Part shown: positions 42,471 through 51,210 of the stretch, one piece after another
Numbering within the stretch: the first letter of the stretch is position 1
How the letters are laid out: each line of letters begins with the position of its first letter
DNA from: Glycomyces terrestris
GTDB taxonomy: Bacteria > Actinomycetota > Actinomycetes > Mycobacteriales > Micromonosporaceae
DNA length: 64,000 bases
Assembly (NCBI RefSeq): GCF_003933745.1
Contig: NZ_RSEB01000002.1
Span: forward strand, 124,001-188,000
Reading direction: 5' to 3'
Program-made: the position numbers and the translations under genes
The notes under the pieces: generated by a model
Databases searched by the model: none
Seen by the model: only the letters and a program-made list of their open reading frames with translations
What the model was told of the DNA's origin: nothing

Positions 42471-43639
42471 GCGCGACACGCAGCCTGCTCATCGACGGCA
42501 TCGGCGAACTCGTCACCGCCGACGCGGAGGGCACCGTCCACTACGACGCCGCGATGGTCGTCGAGGACGGCCGCATCGCCTGGATCGGCCACCGCCTCAA
42601 CCGGCCCGCCGCCGACGACCGCCTCGACCTCGGCGACCGCGCCGTCGTCCCCGGCTTCGTCGACTCCCACGCCCACCTCGTCTTCGCGGGCGACCGCGCG
42701 GGCGAGTTCGACGCCCGCATGAGCGGCGAGCCGTACGACGGCGGCGGCATCCGCACCACCGTCGAGGCCACCCGCCGCGCCGCCGACGAGCGCCTGCGCG
42801 AGAACTGCGCCCGCCTCACCGCCGAGATGCTCCGCCAGGGCACCACCACCGTCGAGATCAAGTCCGGGTACGGCCTCACCGTCGAGGACGAGGCCCGGTC
42901 CCTGCGCATCGCCCGCGAGTTCACCGCCGAGACCACCTACCTCGGCGCCCACACCGTCCCCGCCGGCGCCGACCCCGACGCGTACACCGCGCTCGCCGCC
43001 GGCCCCATGCTCGACGCCTGCGCGCCCCACGCGCGATGGGCCGACGTGTTCTGCGAACGCGGCGCCTTCGACGCCGACCAGGCCCGCACCGTCCTCACCG
43101 CCGCCGCGAAGGCCGGCCTCGGCCTCCGCGTCCACGCCAACCAGCTCACCGCCGGACCCGGCGCGCGCCTCGCCGTCGAACTCGGCGCCGCCTCCGCCGA
43201 CCACTGCACCCACCTCACCGACGCCGACGTCGACGCCCTCGCGAACTCCTCGACCGTCGCCACCCTGCTGCCGGGCGCCGAGTTCTCGACCCGCTCGCCC
43301 TATCCGGACGCGCGGCGCCTCATCGACGCCGGCGCCACGGTCGCGCTCGCGACCGACTGCAACCCCGGCTCCTCCTACACCAGCAGCATGGCGTTCTGCA
43401 TCGCGCTCGCCGTCCGCGAGATGCGCATGACCCCGTACGAAGCGCTCGAAGCGGCCACCGCGGGCGGCGCGGACGCCTTGCGGCGCACCGACATCGGACG
43501 CCTCGTCGTCGGCGCCCGCGCCGACCTGGCCGTCCTCGACGCCCCCTCGTTCGTCCACCTGGCCTACCGGCCGGGGACGCCCTTGATCGCGACCGTCATC
43601 CGCGGCGGCGGCGTCGTCCACCAGCGCGCCGAGAACTAG
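42467..43639 (+). CDS. hutI: Imidazolonepropionase
   Basis: ATG 42467 gives 390 residues. It hydrolyses imidazolonepropionate to N-formimidoyl-L-glutamate. Metal-site motifs are [51 protein letters not shown] and [14 protein letters not shown]. The active site is intact. It overlaps hutF (ATGA) and is followed after 10 bp by hutH. Confidence 0.96.
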   Translation: MSATRSLLIDGIGELVTADAEGTVHYDAAMVVEDGRIAWIGHRLNRPAADDRLDLGDRAVVPGFVDSHAHLVFAGDRAGEFDARMSGEPYDGGGIRTTVEATRRAADERLRENCARLTAEMLRQGTTTVEIKSGYGLTVEDEARSLRIAREFTAETTYLGAHTVPAGADPDAYTALAAGPMLDACAPHARWADVFCERGAFDADQARTVLTAAAKAGLGLRVHANQLTAGPGARLAVELGAASADHCTHLTDADVDALANSSTVATLLPGAEFSTRSPYPDARRLIDAGATVALATDCNPGSSYTSSMAFCIALAVREMRMTPYEALEAATAGGADALRRTDIGRLVVGARADLAVLDAPSFVHLAYRPGTPLIATVIRGGGVVHQRAEN

Positions 43640-43649
43640 AGGAGCACCG

Positions 43650-45188
43650 ATGCCCACCGTCCACATCAGGCCCGTCCCCGTCTCGCCCGAGGAGGTCCTG
43701 GCCGTCGCCCGCGGCCGGGCCCGGGTCGTCATCGACGACGGGGCCCGCGAGGCCATGGCCCGCAGCCGCGCGATCGTCGACGCGATCGAGCGCGACGGCC
43801 GCCCCGTCTACGGCGTCTCCACCGGGTTCGGCGCGCTCGCCAACACGTTCGTCGCCCCCGAGCGCCGCGCCGAGCTCCAGCACGCGCTCATCCGCTCCCA
43901 CGCCGCCGGCGTCGGCGACCCGATGCCGGTCGAGGTGGTGCGCGCGATGATGCTGCTGCGCCTGCGCTCGCTCGCCATGGGCCGCTCCGGGGTCCGGCCC
44001 GAGGTCGCCGACGCGCTCGCCGCGCTCCTGAACGCCGACGTCACGCCGTGGGTGCCCCGCCACGGGTCCCTCGGCGCCTCCGGCGACCTCGCCCCGCTCG
44101 CCCACTGCGCGATGGTCCTCCTCGGCGAGGGCTGGGTCCTCGCCGAGGACGGCGCCCGCGCCGACGCCGGCCCGGTCCTGGAGGCCGCGGGCCTGACCCC
44201 GATCGCGCTCTCCTCCAAGGAGGGCCTGGCGCTCATCAACGGCACCGACGGGATGCTCGGGATGCTCCTGCTCGCCGTCGCCGACCTGCGCCACCTGCTG
44301 ACGATGGCCGACGTGTGTGCGGCCCTGTCGAACGAGGCGATGCTCGGCTCCGACCGGCCGTTCCAGCCCGAGCTGCACGAGATCCGGCCGCAGCCGGGCC
44401 AGGCGCGCAGCGCCGCGAACATCCACCTGCTGCTCCAGGACTCCGAGGTCATGGACTCCCACCGCAACGACCTCGCGCACGCCGTCCAGGACGCGTACTC
44501 GATGCGCTGCGCCCCGCAGGTCGCCGGCGCGGCCCGCGACGTCCTCGACTACGCCGAGACCGTGGCCGCCCGCGAACTCCTCGCGGTGGTCGACAACCCG
44601 GTCGTCCTCCCCGACGGCCGCGTCGAGTCCACCGGGAACTTCCACGGCGCCCCGCTCGGGTACGCGGCGGACTTCCTCGGGATCGCCGCCGCCGACGTCG
44701 GCTCGATCTCCGAGCGCCGCGTCGACCGGCTCCTGGACGTGACGCGCTCGCGCGGCCTGCCCGCGTTCCTCAGCCCCGACCCGGGCGTCAACTCCGGCCT
44801 CATGATCGCGCAGTACACGGCCGCGGGGATCGTCGCCGAGAACCGCCGCCTCGCCGCGCCCGCGTCGGTCGACTCGGTGCCGACCTCCGGCATGCAGGAG
44901 GACCACGTCTCGATGGGCTGGGCCGCGGGGTGCAAGCTGCGCACCATCATCGACAACCTCGGCACGCTCCTGGCCGTCGAGCTCCTCGCCGGCGTCCAGG
45001 GCCTCCAGTTGCGCCAGCCGCTCATCCCGAGCCCGGCCGCGCGCGCCGCGATCGCGGCGATCGGCCCGATCGCCGGCAAGCCCGGCCCGGACCAGTTCCT
45101 CGCGCCCGTCATCGAACAGGTCAAGCACCAGCTCCAGGGCACCGCGCTCCGCGCCGAGATCGAGGCCGCCGTCGGCCCCCTCGCGTGA
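43650..45188 (+). CDS. hutH: Histidine ammonia-lyase
   Basis: 512 residues, standard length. It converts L-histidine to urocanate and ammonia. The autocatalytic MIO cofactor forms from Ala143-Ser144-Gly145 in HGSLGASGDLAPLAH. YGVSTGFGALA and the conserved NGTDGMLGMLLLAV are present. It closes the hut operon. The gene order puts the first enzyme of the pathway last. Confidence 0.97.
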   Translation: MPTVHIRPVPVSPEEVLAVARGRARVVIDDGAREAMARSRAIVDAIERDGRPVYGVSTGFGALANTFVAPERRAELQHALIRSHAAGVGDPMPVEVVRAMMLLRLRSLAMGRSGVRPEVADALAALLNADVTPWVPRHGSLGASGDLAPLAHCAMVLLGEGWVLAEDGARADAGPVLEAAGLTPIALSSKEGLALINGTDGMLGMLLLAVADLRHLLTMADVCAALSNEAMLGSDRPFQPELHEIRPQPGQARSAANIHLLLQDSEVMDSHRNDLAHAVQDAYSMRCAPQVAGAARDVLDYAETVAARELLAVVDNPVVLPDGRVESTGNFHGAPLGYAADFLGIAAADVGSISERRVDRLLDVTRSRGLPAFLSPDPGVNSGLMIAQYTAAGIVAENRRLAAPASVDSVPTSGMQEDHVSMGWAAGCKLRTIIDNLGTLLAVELLAGVQGLQLRQPLIPSPAARAAIAAIGPIAGKPGPDQFLAPVIEQVKHQLQGTALRAEIEAAVGPLA

Positions 45189-45200
45189 CCCATCGCCGTT

Positions 45201-45221
45201 TTATAGCGTATTCGCTATAAT
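45201..45221 (+). promoter_or_regulatory. Palindromic operator overlapping the -10 of the XRE-nucleotidyltransferase operon
   Basis: TTATAGCG-N4-CGCTATAA (45201-45220) is a perfect 8-bp-arm dyad. Its right arm contains the -10 TATAAT (45216-45221). The ATG at 45229 lies seven bases after the -10, so the message is probably leaderless and repressor binding would block polymerase. Confidence 0.7.
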
Positions 45222-45228
45222 CAAGGGT

Positions 45229-45837
45229 ATGGAACGATCACTGCCCTCGACGGTCGAGCGCCTGCGGGCAGAGCGGTTGCGCAGCCGCCTCTCGCAGGCC
45301 GACCTGGCCTCGCGCATCGGGACCACGCAGTCTGCGGTCGCGCGGCTGGAGTCCGGCGACGCCGATCCGCGCCTGAGCACCCTGGAGCGGTACGCGGGCG
45401 CGGTCGGGGCCGCCTTGGCGGTCGAGACCGCCACCGGTCCCTCGCTCGACTCGACTGCCGCCGCGGTGCGGCGGTCGCTGTCAGGCGGCGACCCGAACGA
45501 CGCACTGCGCCATGTGATCCAGTTCCTCGATGACGTCCGCGCCGCCGACCCCGCCGCGGTGCGCCGCTCGATGCGGACCGAGCCCGACACCACGGGGGAT
45601 CGGCGCTGGGACGCGCTGCTCGCCGGGGTCGCCGAGTACGCGAGCCGCCGGGCTCGCGTCCCGGTGCCGGGCTGGGCGACCGCGCCCGGACGGTTCCTCA
45701 AGCGGTTTTGGTTCGTCATCGAGGACCTGCTCGGCCGTCCGGCCCCGGGCCTCGCCGCCATGTCCTTCGCCGACTCGCCGCCCGAGCTGGCGAACCGCGG
45801 CGTCTTCCTCGATCGGTCCTCTTTGGAGAGCGTGTGA
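45229..45837 (+). CDS. XRE-family antitoxin-like regulator
   Basis: 202 residues. Residues 5-60 form a Cro/C1 helix-turn-helix (RLRAERLRSRLSQADLASRIGTTQSAVARLESGDADPRLSTLERYAGAVG). The C-terminal part is a helical domain of about 110 residues (DALRHVIQFLDDVRAADPAAVRR...). It is leaderless and co-translated with a nucleotidyltransferase-like gene (GTGA overlap). This fits an antitoxin that autorepresses through the palindrome at its promoter. Confidence 0.85.
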   Translation: MERSLPSTVERLRAERLRSRLSQADLASRIGTTQSAVARLESGDADPRLSTLERYAGAVGAALAVETATGPSLDSTAAAVRRSLSGGDPNDALRHVIQFLDDVRAADPAAVRRSMRTEPDTTGDRRWDALLAGVAEYASRRARVPVPGWATAPGRFLKRFWFVIEDLLGRPAPGLAAMSFADSPPELANRGVFLDRSSLESV

Positions 45838-46346
45838 CCCTGCTGAGCCGCGAGGCGATCGTCGACATGCTCACCGAGCTCGGCGCCGAGCTCGACGCCG
45901 CGGGGGAGCGCGCCGACCTCTTCCTCGTCGGCGGCGCGGCGATGGCCCTGGCGTACAACACCAGGCGCGCGACCCGCGACCTCGACGCGGTCTTCGAGCC
46001 GAAGCAGGTCGTCTACTCGGCGGCGCGCAGAGTCGCCGAGCGGCACGGCATCGCCGAGGACTGGCTGAACGACGCGGTGAAGGGCTTCCTCCCCGGCGAG
46101 GACCCGAACGCCACGCTCCTCTTCGAGAAGCCCGGCATCGCGGTGCGCGTCGCTTCGCCCCGGTACCTGTTCGCGATGAAGGCCGTCGCAGCCAGGGTCG
46201 GCCGCGACTCCGACGACCTGAGGCAGCTCTACGCGCTCGCGGGGTTCGCCTCCGTTGACGAGGCGCTCAGCAGTGTCGAGGAGTTCTACCCGCCGCACCT
46301 CCTCAGCCCGAAGACCGAGTTCCTGGTGCGGGAACTGCTTTCGTAG
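45834..46346 (+). CDS. Nucleotidyltransferase-fold protein (DUF6036-like), probable toxin
   Basis: GTG 45834 gives 170 residues. The nucleotidyltransferase signature is GG (33-34) followed by TRDLD with Asp49 and Asp51 (FLVGGAAMALAYNTRRATRDLDAVF), as in MNT/AbiEii-type enzymes. The rest contains SPRYLFAMKAVAARVGRDSDDLRQLYALAG. Coupled to an XRE antitoxin-like gene, it is a candidate toxin that transfers a nucleotide to tRNA or protein; this activity is inference from AbiE/MenA relatives. Confidence 0.8.
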   Translation: MTLLSREAIVDMLTELGAELDAAGERADLFLVGGAAMALAYNTRRATRDLDAVFEPKQVVYSAARRVAERHGIAEDWLNDAVKGFLPGEDPNATLLFEKPGIAVRVASPRYLFAMKAVAARVGRDSDDLRQLYALAGFASVDEALSSVEEFYPPHLLSPKTEFLVRELLS

Positions 46347-46350
46347 CCGT

Positions 46351-46379
46351 TTGGCGGATCCGGCTCCCGATGCTGTAAT
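46351..46379 (+). promoter_or_regulatory. Putative promoter of the CHAD gene
   Basis: -35 TTGGCG (46351-46356), 17-bp spacer, -10 TGTAAT (46374-46379). A leader of about 20 bases with TTGGAGG would precede the ATG at 46406. Confidence 0.5.
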
Positions 46380-46405
46380 TGGGGCCGTTGAGCTTGGAGG
46401 CCCCC

Positions 46406-47194
46406 ATGACCGAGATCCCCAGCGCCGGCGGCGGCGTGCACGAGTACCTCGCGGTGCAGGCGGACGCGCTGATCGCGCTGCGCGAGCCCGTGATGGCGCG
46501 CGAGCCCGACGCGGTGCACCGCATGCGGGTGGCGACGCGGCGGCTGCGGTCGGTGCTGTCGACGTACGGGTCGCTGTACGCGGCGGTCCCGTTCAAGCGC
46601 CGGCGGCTGCGCTGGCTCGCCGACGAGCTCGGGAAGGTCCGCGACCTGGAAGTGCTGCGGACGCGGTTCGCGAAGCGGCTGGGGGACGAGCGACCCGACT
46701 GGTTCACCGCGCTGGAGGCCGCCGAGCAGGCGGCGTACGGGCCGCTCGCGGAGGCGTGCGCGCGGGAGCGGACCGTGAAGCTCCTCGCCGCCGTCGGGAC
46801 GCTGGCCGCGTACCCGGACTTCGCGCCCGCCGCGGCGCGCCCCGCCGGCGAGGTGCTCGGCCCGGTCGTCGAGGCCGCGCGCGCGGACATGCTGCGGGCG
46901 GTGGCGGCCGTCGCGGGCGCGGCCGACGCCGACGAGGCGCGGCACCGGGCCCGCAACGCCGCCAAGCGGACCCGCTACACGGCCGACGCCGCCGCGGGCG
47001 CGCTCGGCGAGGAGGCCGCGGCGGTCGCCGCGGAGGCCAAGCGGCTCCAGAACCGGTTCGGGCGCTGCCAGGACGACATCGTGGCGATCCGGTACCTCGA
47101 GGCGCACGCGCCCGACTCGCCGCTGCTGGAGGACGAGCGCCGCCGCCACGCCAAGCACGTGGCGCGCGTCGAGGAGCTGCTCAGCGCGGTCTGA
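46406..47194 (+). CDS. CHAD domain protein
   Basis: ATG 46406 with TTGGAGG upstream; 262 residues. Conserved basic helices of the CHAD domain are present: VHRMRVATRRLRSVLSTYG, LRWLADELGKVRDLEVLRTRF, RHRARNAAKRTRYTADAAAGALG and LQNRFGRCQDDIVAIRYL. CHAD domains bind inorganic polyphosphate. There is no fused CYTH triphosphatase domain. The stop codon lies in the first unit of a 13-bp tandem repeat. Confidence 0.92.
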   Translation: MTEIPSAGGGVHEYLAVQADALIALREPVMAREPDAVHRMRVATRRLRSVLSTYGSLYAAVPFKRRRLRWLADELGKVRDLEVLRTRFAKRLGDERPDWFTALEAAEQAAYGPLAEACARERTVKLLAAVGTLAAYPDFAPAAARPAGEVLGPVVEAARADMLRAVAAVAGAADADEARHRARNAAKRTRYTADAAAGALGEEAAAVAAEAKRLQNRFGRCQDDIVAIRYLEAHAPDSPLLEDERRRHAKHVARVEELLSAV

Positions 47195-47260
47195 CGGCGC
47201 GGTCTGACGGCGCGGTCTGACGGCGCGGTCTGACGGCGCGGTCTGACGGCGCGGTCTGAC
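47183..47260. repeat. 13-bp minisatellite, six copies
   Basis: GGCGCGGTCTGAC repeats six times; only the first copy has a substitution (A for the first G). The first copy supplies the last codons and TGA stop of the CHAD gene. Every further unit also contains TGA. Perfect tandem copies predict length variation between isolates. Confidence 0.95.
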
Positions 47261-47272
47261 GGCGCACATGCA

Positions 47273-47306
47273 AAGCGGCCCGACGGGGGGTTCCGTCGGG
47301 CCGCTT
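47273..47306. terminator. Hairpin terminator between the CHAD gene and ndgR
   Basis: AAGCGGCCCGACGG (47273-47286) and CCGTCGGGCCGCTT (47293-47306) form a 14-bp perfect stem with a GGGGTT loop. It lies between convergent genes, directly after the minisatellite. Confidence 0.9.
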
Positions 47307-47338
47307 CGGCGTTCGCAGGGGAGTTCGAGGGGGGCGGG

Positions 47339-48040
47339 CTACAGGCCCGAGAGCTTCTGGCCGGCGCGGATGACGGCCATGCCGAGCCGGTCGCCGGGGC
47401 GGCGTCCCAGGCGCTCTATGGGACCGGACACCGAGATCGCGGCGACGACCCGGCCGGTCTTGTCGCGGACGGGGGCGGAGACGCTGACGACGCCGGGTTC
47501 GCGCTCGGCGACCGACTGCGCGAAGCCGCGGCGGCGGACCTCGGCGAGGGTCTTGGAGGAGAAGCGGCACTTCGGCAGCAGCGGGAGGATGCCTTCCGGG
47601 GGCTCCCAGGCGAGGAGCACCTGGGCGCCGGAGCCGGCGGTCATCGGCAGGGCGGCGCCGACGGGGACGGTGTCGCGCAGCCCGGAGGCGCGCTCGGCCG
47701 CGGCGACGCACACGCGCTCGTCGGCCCTCCTGCGGTAGAGCTGGGTCGACTCGCCGGTCTGGTCCCGCAGCAGGTTGAGGACCGGTTCGGCGGCGCTGAG
47801 CAGGACGTCGGCCGTGGACCCGGCGAGCTCGCCGAGCTTCGGGCCGGGACGCCAGCGCCCCTCGTGGTCGCGTTGCAGCATCTCGTGGGCCTCGAGGGCC
47901 TGCGCGAGCCGGTGGGCCGTGGCCCTGGGCAGACCGGTCTCGTGCACGAGCTCAGCCAGGCTGGCGCCGTTGGTGCATGCCGTGAGGATGAGCACCGCCT
48001 TGTCGAGGACGCCCACTCCGCTGATAGTATTCGTTCTCAC
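47339..48040 (-). CDS. ndgR: IclR-family regulator NdgR/LtbR
   Basis: The GTG at 48040 gives 233 residues (VRTNTISGVGVLDKAVLIL); an ATG at 48061 is an alternative. The winged helix covers residues 8-65 and the IclR effector domain the remainder (RRADERVCVAAAERASGLRDTVPVGAALPM, REPGVVSVSAPVRDKTGRVVAAISVSGPIERL). Sequence and position match NdgR of Streptomyces and LtbR of Corynebacterium, which control leucine synthesis. It is divergent from leuC, so the 52-bp intergenic region should hold its operator. Confidence 0.92.
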   Translation of the reverse strand: MRTNTISGVGVLDKAVLILTACTNGASLAELVHETGLPRATAHRLAQALEAHEMLQRDHEGRWRPGPKLGELAGSTADVLLSAAEPVLNLLRDQTGESTQLYRRRADERVCVAAAERASGLRDTVPVGAALPMTAGSGAQVLLAWEPPEGILPLLPKCRFSSKTLAEVRRRGFAQSVAEREPGVVSVSAPVRDKTGRVVAAISVSGPIERLGRRPGDRLGMAVIRAGQKLSGL

Positions 48041-48092
48041 GAGCTGAACATTACCTCCCATATTTCGAGAAGTCCAACGACTGGGAACAGAG

Positions 48093-49520
48093 ATGTCACG
48101 TACACCACAAGAAGCTGAGGGCGCGCGGCCGCGCACCCTCGCCGAGAAGGTCTGGAACGCCCACGTTGTCCGCACCGGCGGCGACCAGCCGGACCTCCTC
48201 TACATCGACCTGCACCTCCTCCACGAGGTGACCAGCCCCCAGGCCTTCGACGGCCTGCGGCAGGCGGGGCGCAAGGTCCGCCGGACCGATCTCACGATCG
48301 CGACCGAGGACCACAACACGCCCACCGACAACCTCTTCACCATCGCGGACCCCACCAGCCGCAAGCAGATCGAGACGCTCCGCGCCAACTGCGAGGAGTT
48401 CGGCGTCCGCATCCACTCGCTCGGCGACGCGAACCAGGGCGTCGTCCACGTCGTGGGACCCCAGCTGGGACTCACGCAGCCGGGCATGACGGTGGTCTGC
48501 GGCGACTCGCACACCTCCACGCACGGCGCGTTCGGCTCGATCGCGTTCGGCATCGGCACCAGCGAGGTCGAGCACGTCCTCGCCACGCAGACCCTGCCGC
48601 AGGCGAAGCCGAAGTACATGGCCGTCACGGTCAACGGCTCCCTGCCCGAGGGCGTGTCCGCGAAGGACCTCATCCTCAAGATCATCTCGATCACCGGCAC
48701 GGGCGGCGGCAAGGGCCACATCGTCGAGTACCGCGGGCAGGCCATCGAGGAGCTCTCCATGGAGGGCCGGATGACGATCTGCAACATGTCGATCGAGTGG
48801 GGCGCGAAGGCGGGCATGATCGCCCCCGACCAGACCACGTTCGACTACGTGCAGGGCCGCCCGCACGCCCCGCAGGGCGAGGACTGGGACGCGGCCGTCG
48901 AGTACTGGCGCACCCTGAAGACCGACGAGGGCGCCGTCTTCGACAAGGAGATCGTGATCGACGCGGCCTCCCTGAGCCCGTTCGTCACCTGGGGCACCAA
49001 CCCCGGCCAGGGCGTCGAGCTCTCCGGCAGCGTGCCGGACCCGGCCGCGTTCGAGGACGCGATCGAGCGCACCACCGCCGCGAGCGCCCTGGAGTACATG
49101 GGCCTGGAGGCCGGCACGCCGATGCGCGAGATCGGCGTCGACGTCGTCTTCCTCGGCTCCTGCACGAACGGCCGCATCGAGGACCTGCGCACGGCCGCCG
49201 AGGTCATCAAGGGCCGCAAGGTCGCCGACGGCGTCAACATGATGGTCGTCCCCGGCTCCGCGAAGGTCCGCGAGCAGGCCATCGAGGAGGGCCTCGACAA
49301 GGTCTTCATCGAGGCCGGCGCCGACTGGCGCTTCGCGGGCTGCTCGATGTGCCTGGGCATGAACCCGGACCAGCTGACGCCGGGCCAGCGGGCCGCCTCC
49401 ACCTCGAACCGCAACTTCGAGGGCCGCCAAGGCAAGGGCGGGCGCACCCACCTGGTGTCCCCGGCCGTCGCCGCCGCCACCGCCGTCACCGGGCGCCTCG
49501 CCAGCCCGGCGGACCTGTAA
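48093..49520 (+). CDS. leuC: 3-isopropylmalate dehydratase large subunit
   Basis: 475 residues. With LeuD it isomerises 2- to 3-isopropylmalate in leucine synthesis. The 4Fe-4S ligands are Cys in [13 protein letters not shown] and Cys-x2-Cys in [45 protein letters not shown] is the conserved core. It is followed after 15 bp by leuD and probably regulated by the divergent NdgR. Confidence 0.97.
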   Translation: MSRTPQEAEGARPRTLAEKVWNAHVVRTGGDQPDLLYIDLHLLHEVTSPQAFDGLRQAGRKVRRTDLTIATEDHNTPTDNLFTIADPTSRKQIETLRANCEEFGVRIHSLGDANQGVVHVVGPQLGLTQPGMTVVCGDSHTSTHGAFGSIAFGIGTSEVEHVLATQTLPQAKPKYMAVTVNGSLPEGVSAKDLILKIISITGTGGGKGHIVEYRGQAIEELSMEGRMTICNMSIEWGAKAGMIAPDQTTFDYVQGRPHAPQGEDWDAAVEYWRTLKTDEGAVFDKEIVIDAASLSPFVTWGTNPGQGVELSGSVPDPAAFEDAIERTTAASALEYMGLEAGTPMREIGVDVVFLGSCTNGRIEDLRTAAEVIKGRKVADGVNMMVVPGSAKVREQAIEEGLDKVFIEAGADWRFAGCSMCLGMNPDQLTPGQRAASTSNRNFEGRQGKGGRTHLVSPAVAAATAVTGRLASPADL

Positions 49521-49535
49521 GGAAGGGCAAGGGAC

Positions 49536-50135
49536 ATGGACAAGTTCACGACCCACACCGGGCGCGTGGCCCCGCTGCGCCGCTCGAACGTCGACACCGA
49601 CCAGATCATCCCGGCCGTCTACCTCAAGCGGGTCACCAAGACCGGCTTCGAGGACGGCCTGTTCGCCGAGTGGCGCGAGGACGAGAAGTTCCTGCTGAAC
49701 CAGGACGAGTACAAGGACGCCACGATCCTCGTCACCGGGACCGAGTTCGGCACCGGCTCCTCGCGCGAGCACGCCGTCTGGGCCCTGAAGGACTACGGGT
49801 TCAAGGCGGTCGTCGCGCCCCGCTTCGGCGACATCTTCCGCGGGAACTCGCTCAAGAACGGTCTGTTGACTGTGGAGCTGCCCGAGGCGGCCGTGGAGGA
49901 GCTGTGGCTGCGCGCCGAGCTCCACCCGGAGTCGGAGATCACCGTCGACCTGGCCGCGCGCGAAGTCCGTGCGGGGGACCGCACCTGGACCTTCGAGTTC
50001 GACGAGTTCCTGCGCTGGCGCATGATGGAGGGCCTCGACGACGTGGCGCTGACGCTCCGCGACGAGGACAAGATCGCCGCGTTCGAATCGAACCGGGATG
50101 CTTGGCGGCCTAGGACTCTCCCGGCGGCCGTCTAG
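49536..50135 (+). CDS. leuD: 3-isopropylmalate dehydratase small subunit
   Basis: 199 residues with [63 protein letters not shown], the swivel-domain signature of LeuD. AGGGCAAGGG precedes the ATG. It is the last gene of the leuCD operon and is followed by a strong hairpin. Confidence 0.97.
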   Translation: MDKFTTHTGRVAPLRRSNVDTDQIIPAVYLKRVTKTGFEDGLFAEWREDEKFLLNQDEYKDATILVTGTEFGTGSSREHAVWALKDYGFKAVVAPRFGDIFRGNSLKNGLLTVELPEAAVEELWLRAELHPESEITVDLAAREVRAGDRTWTFEFDEFLRWRMMEGLDDVALTLRDEDKIAAFESNRDAWRPRTLPAAV

Positions 50136-50169
50136 TCCGCACAACCCGATCCTCTTAGCCTTCACGTAC

Positions 50170-50196
50170 GGAGCCGGTGGCGCTGCCACCGGCTCC
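50170..50196 (+). terminator. leuCD terminator
   Basis: GGAGCCGGTGGC (50170-50181) and GCCACCGGCTCC (50185-50196) form a 12-bp perfect stem with a three-base loop, 34 bp after leuD. The next 180 bp up to the HU gene are less GC-rich and presumably hold its promoter. Confidence 0.88.
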
Positions 50197-50376
50197 AGGC
50201 GTGTTCCGGGCCCTCCCAACGGGGTTGCGAGCGTCGATTTCGGGCACCCGAATAAAAATTCCTTGCGACACAACGGGTCGATTTTCGCGGAAACAGTTGC
50301 GTTCGCTTTCGAAACGTCATAACGTGCGCTTAACAAGCTGGTATGGCTCCAGAACCTTATCGGGAGGGTAGGACTC

Positions 50377-51210
50377 GTGAACAAGGCAGAGTTCGTCGAT
50401 CGGATCGCCGCTCGCACTGGCGACCGGGCCGCCGCGAAAGAAGTCGTGGATGTGGCGATCGACGAGATACAGCGCGCGGTGGTGAAAGGGGAGAAAGTCT
50501 CCTTCGCCGGTTTCGGCGTCTTCGAGAAGCGCCAACGCGCCGCTCGCATGGCCCGCAACCCGCGCACCGGTGAGGCCGTCAAGGTCAAGAAGACCGTCGT
50601 CCCGGCCTTCCGGCCCGGTACCGGGTTCAAGGAACTCGTGACCGGCAAGCGCAAGGCGGCCAAGTCCGCTCCTGCCGCGAAGAAGGCCGCGCCGGCGAAG
50701 AAGGCCGCGACCACCACCACCGCCAAGAAGACGACGGCCAAGAAGGCCGCCAAGAAGACCACGCGCGCCGCGTCCACGGCGTCGCGTTCGACCGCCACGA
50801 GCCGCGTGGCGGCCAAGAAGACCACCACCGCGAAGAAGGCGGCGCCGGCGAAGAAGGCCGCCACCGCCAAGAAGGCCGTGCGCAAGACCGCGACGAAGGC
50901 CGCGGCCAAGAAGACCGCGGCGAAGAAGACCACGAAGCGCGGGCGCAGCTTATGCCGTGCCCCGAACCGGTTCGGGGCACGGTGGGGCACCCGTCCGACT
51001 CGCACGGGGAAGAGGGCATTCAGGAGCCGCCTGAATGCCCTCGCTGCGTTCCCGGACCGGCCCGCCACCGGGCCGGGCGCGACTGATCCCGGCCGCGGCC
51101 GAACGGCCCCGAGTCCTCAGTCGAAGAGCGCCGCGGAGAAGTCATTCGCGAACTTCCCCTCTGGATCGACGCGCGCGCGGAGTTTCGCGAAGTCGCCCAT
51201 TCGCGGATAA
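50377..51210 (+). CDS. HU-family nucleoid protein with Lys/Ala-rich tail and unusual C-terminal read-through
   Basis: GTG start with GGAGG upstream. Residues 1-90 are a canonical HU domain (MNKAEFVDRIAARTGDRAAAKEVVDVAI, VSFAGFGVFEKRQRAARMARNPRTGE, VPAFRPGTGFKELV). Residues 91-188 form the histone-H1-like KAAKK/AKKTT tail of actinobacterial HupB/HupS. The frame then continues for about 88 residues through two terminator-like hairpins and 94 bp into the convergent oxidase gene. That extension (GRSLCRAPNRFG...) is unlike any HU tail. Loss of the stop codon, or a sequencing error near 50.94 kb, is likely. The protein compacts and protects DNA. Confidence 0.9.
   Translation: MNKAEFVDRIAARTGDRAAAKEVVDVAIDEIQRAVVKGEKVSFAGFGVFEKRQRAARMARNPRTGEAVKVKKTVVPAFRPGTGFKELVTGKRKAAKSAPAAKKAAPAKKAATTTTAKKTTAKKAAKKTTRAASTASRSTATSRVAAKKTTTAKKAAPAKKAATAKKAVRKTATKAAAKKTAAKKTTKRGRSLCRAPNRFGARWGTRPTRTGKRAFRSRLNALAAFPDRPATGPGATDPGRGRTAPSPQSKSAAEKSFANFPSGSTRARSFAKSPIRG
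50957..50980 (+). terminator. Perfect palindrome inside the HU reading frame
   Basis: GTGCCCCGAACC (50957-50968) is followed directly by its complement (50969-50980), and two more base pairs extend it on each side. It looks like the native HU terminator yet lies in frame before the stop codon. Confidence 0.75.
51012..51042. terminator. Second hairpin between HU and the oxidase gene
   Basis: GAGGGCATTCAGG (51012-51024) and CCTGAATGCCCTC (51030-51042) form a 13-bp perfect stem with an AGCCG loop. It probably terminates the convergent oxidase transcript and HU. Confidence 0.8.

Noticed and set aside
47183-47260. CRISPR array
   Set aside because: Units of 13 bp are directly adjacent with no spacers and no cas genes nearby.
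48041-48092. A defined NdgR operator between ndgR and leuC
   Set aside because: Only a short TCGT-N4-ACGA dyad is visible at 48031-48042, too weak to report as a site.
48096-51068. A 990-codon antisense frame across leuC, leuD and HU
   Set aside because: No domain content; it is the complement of well-defined genes.
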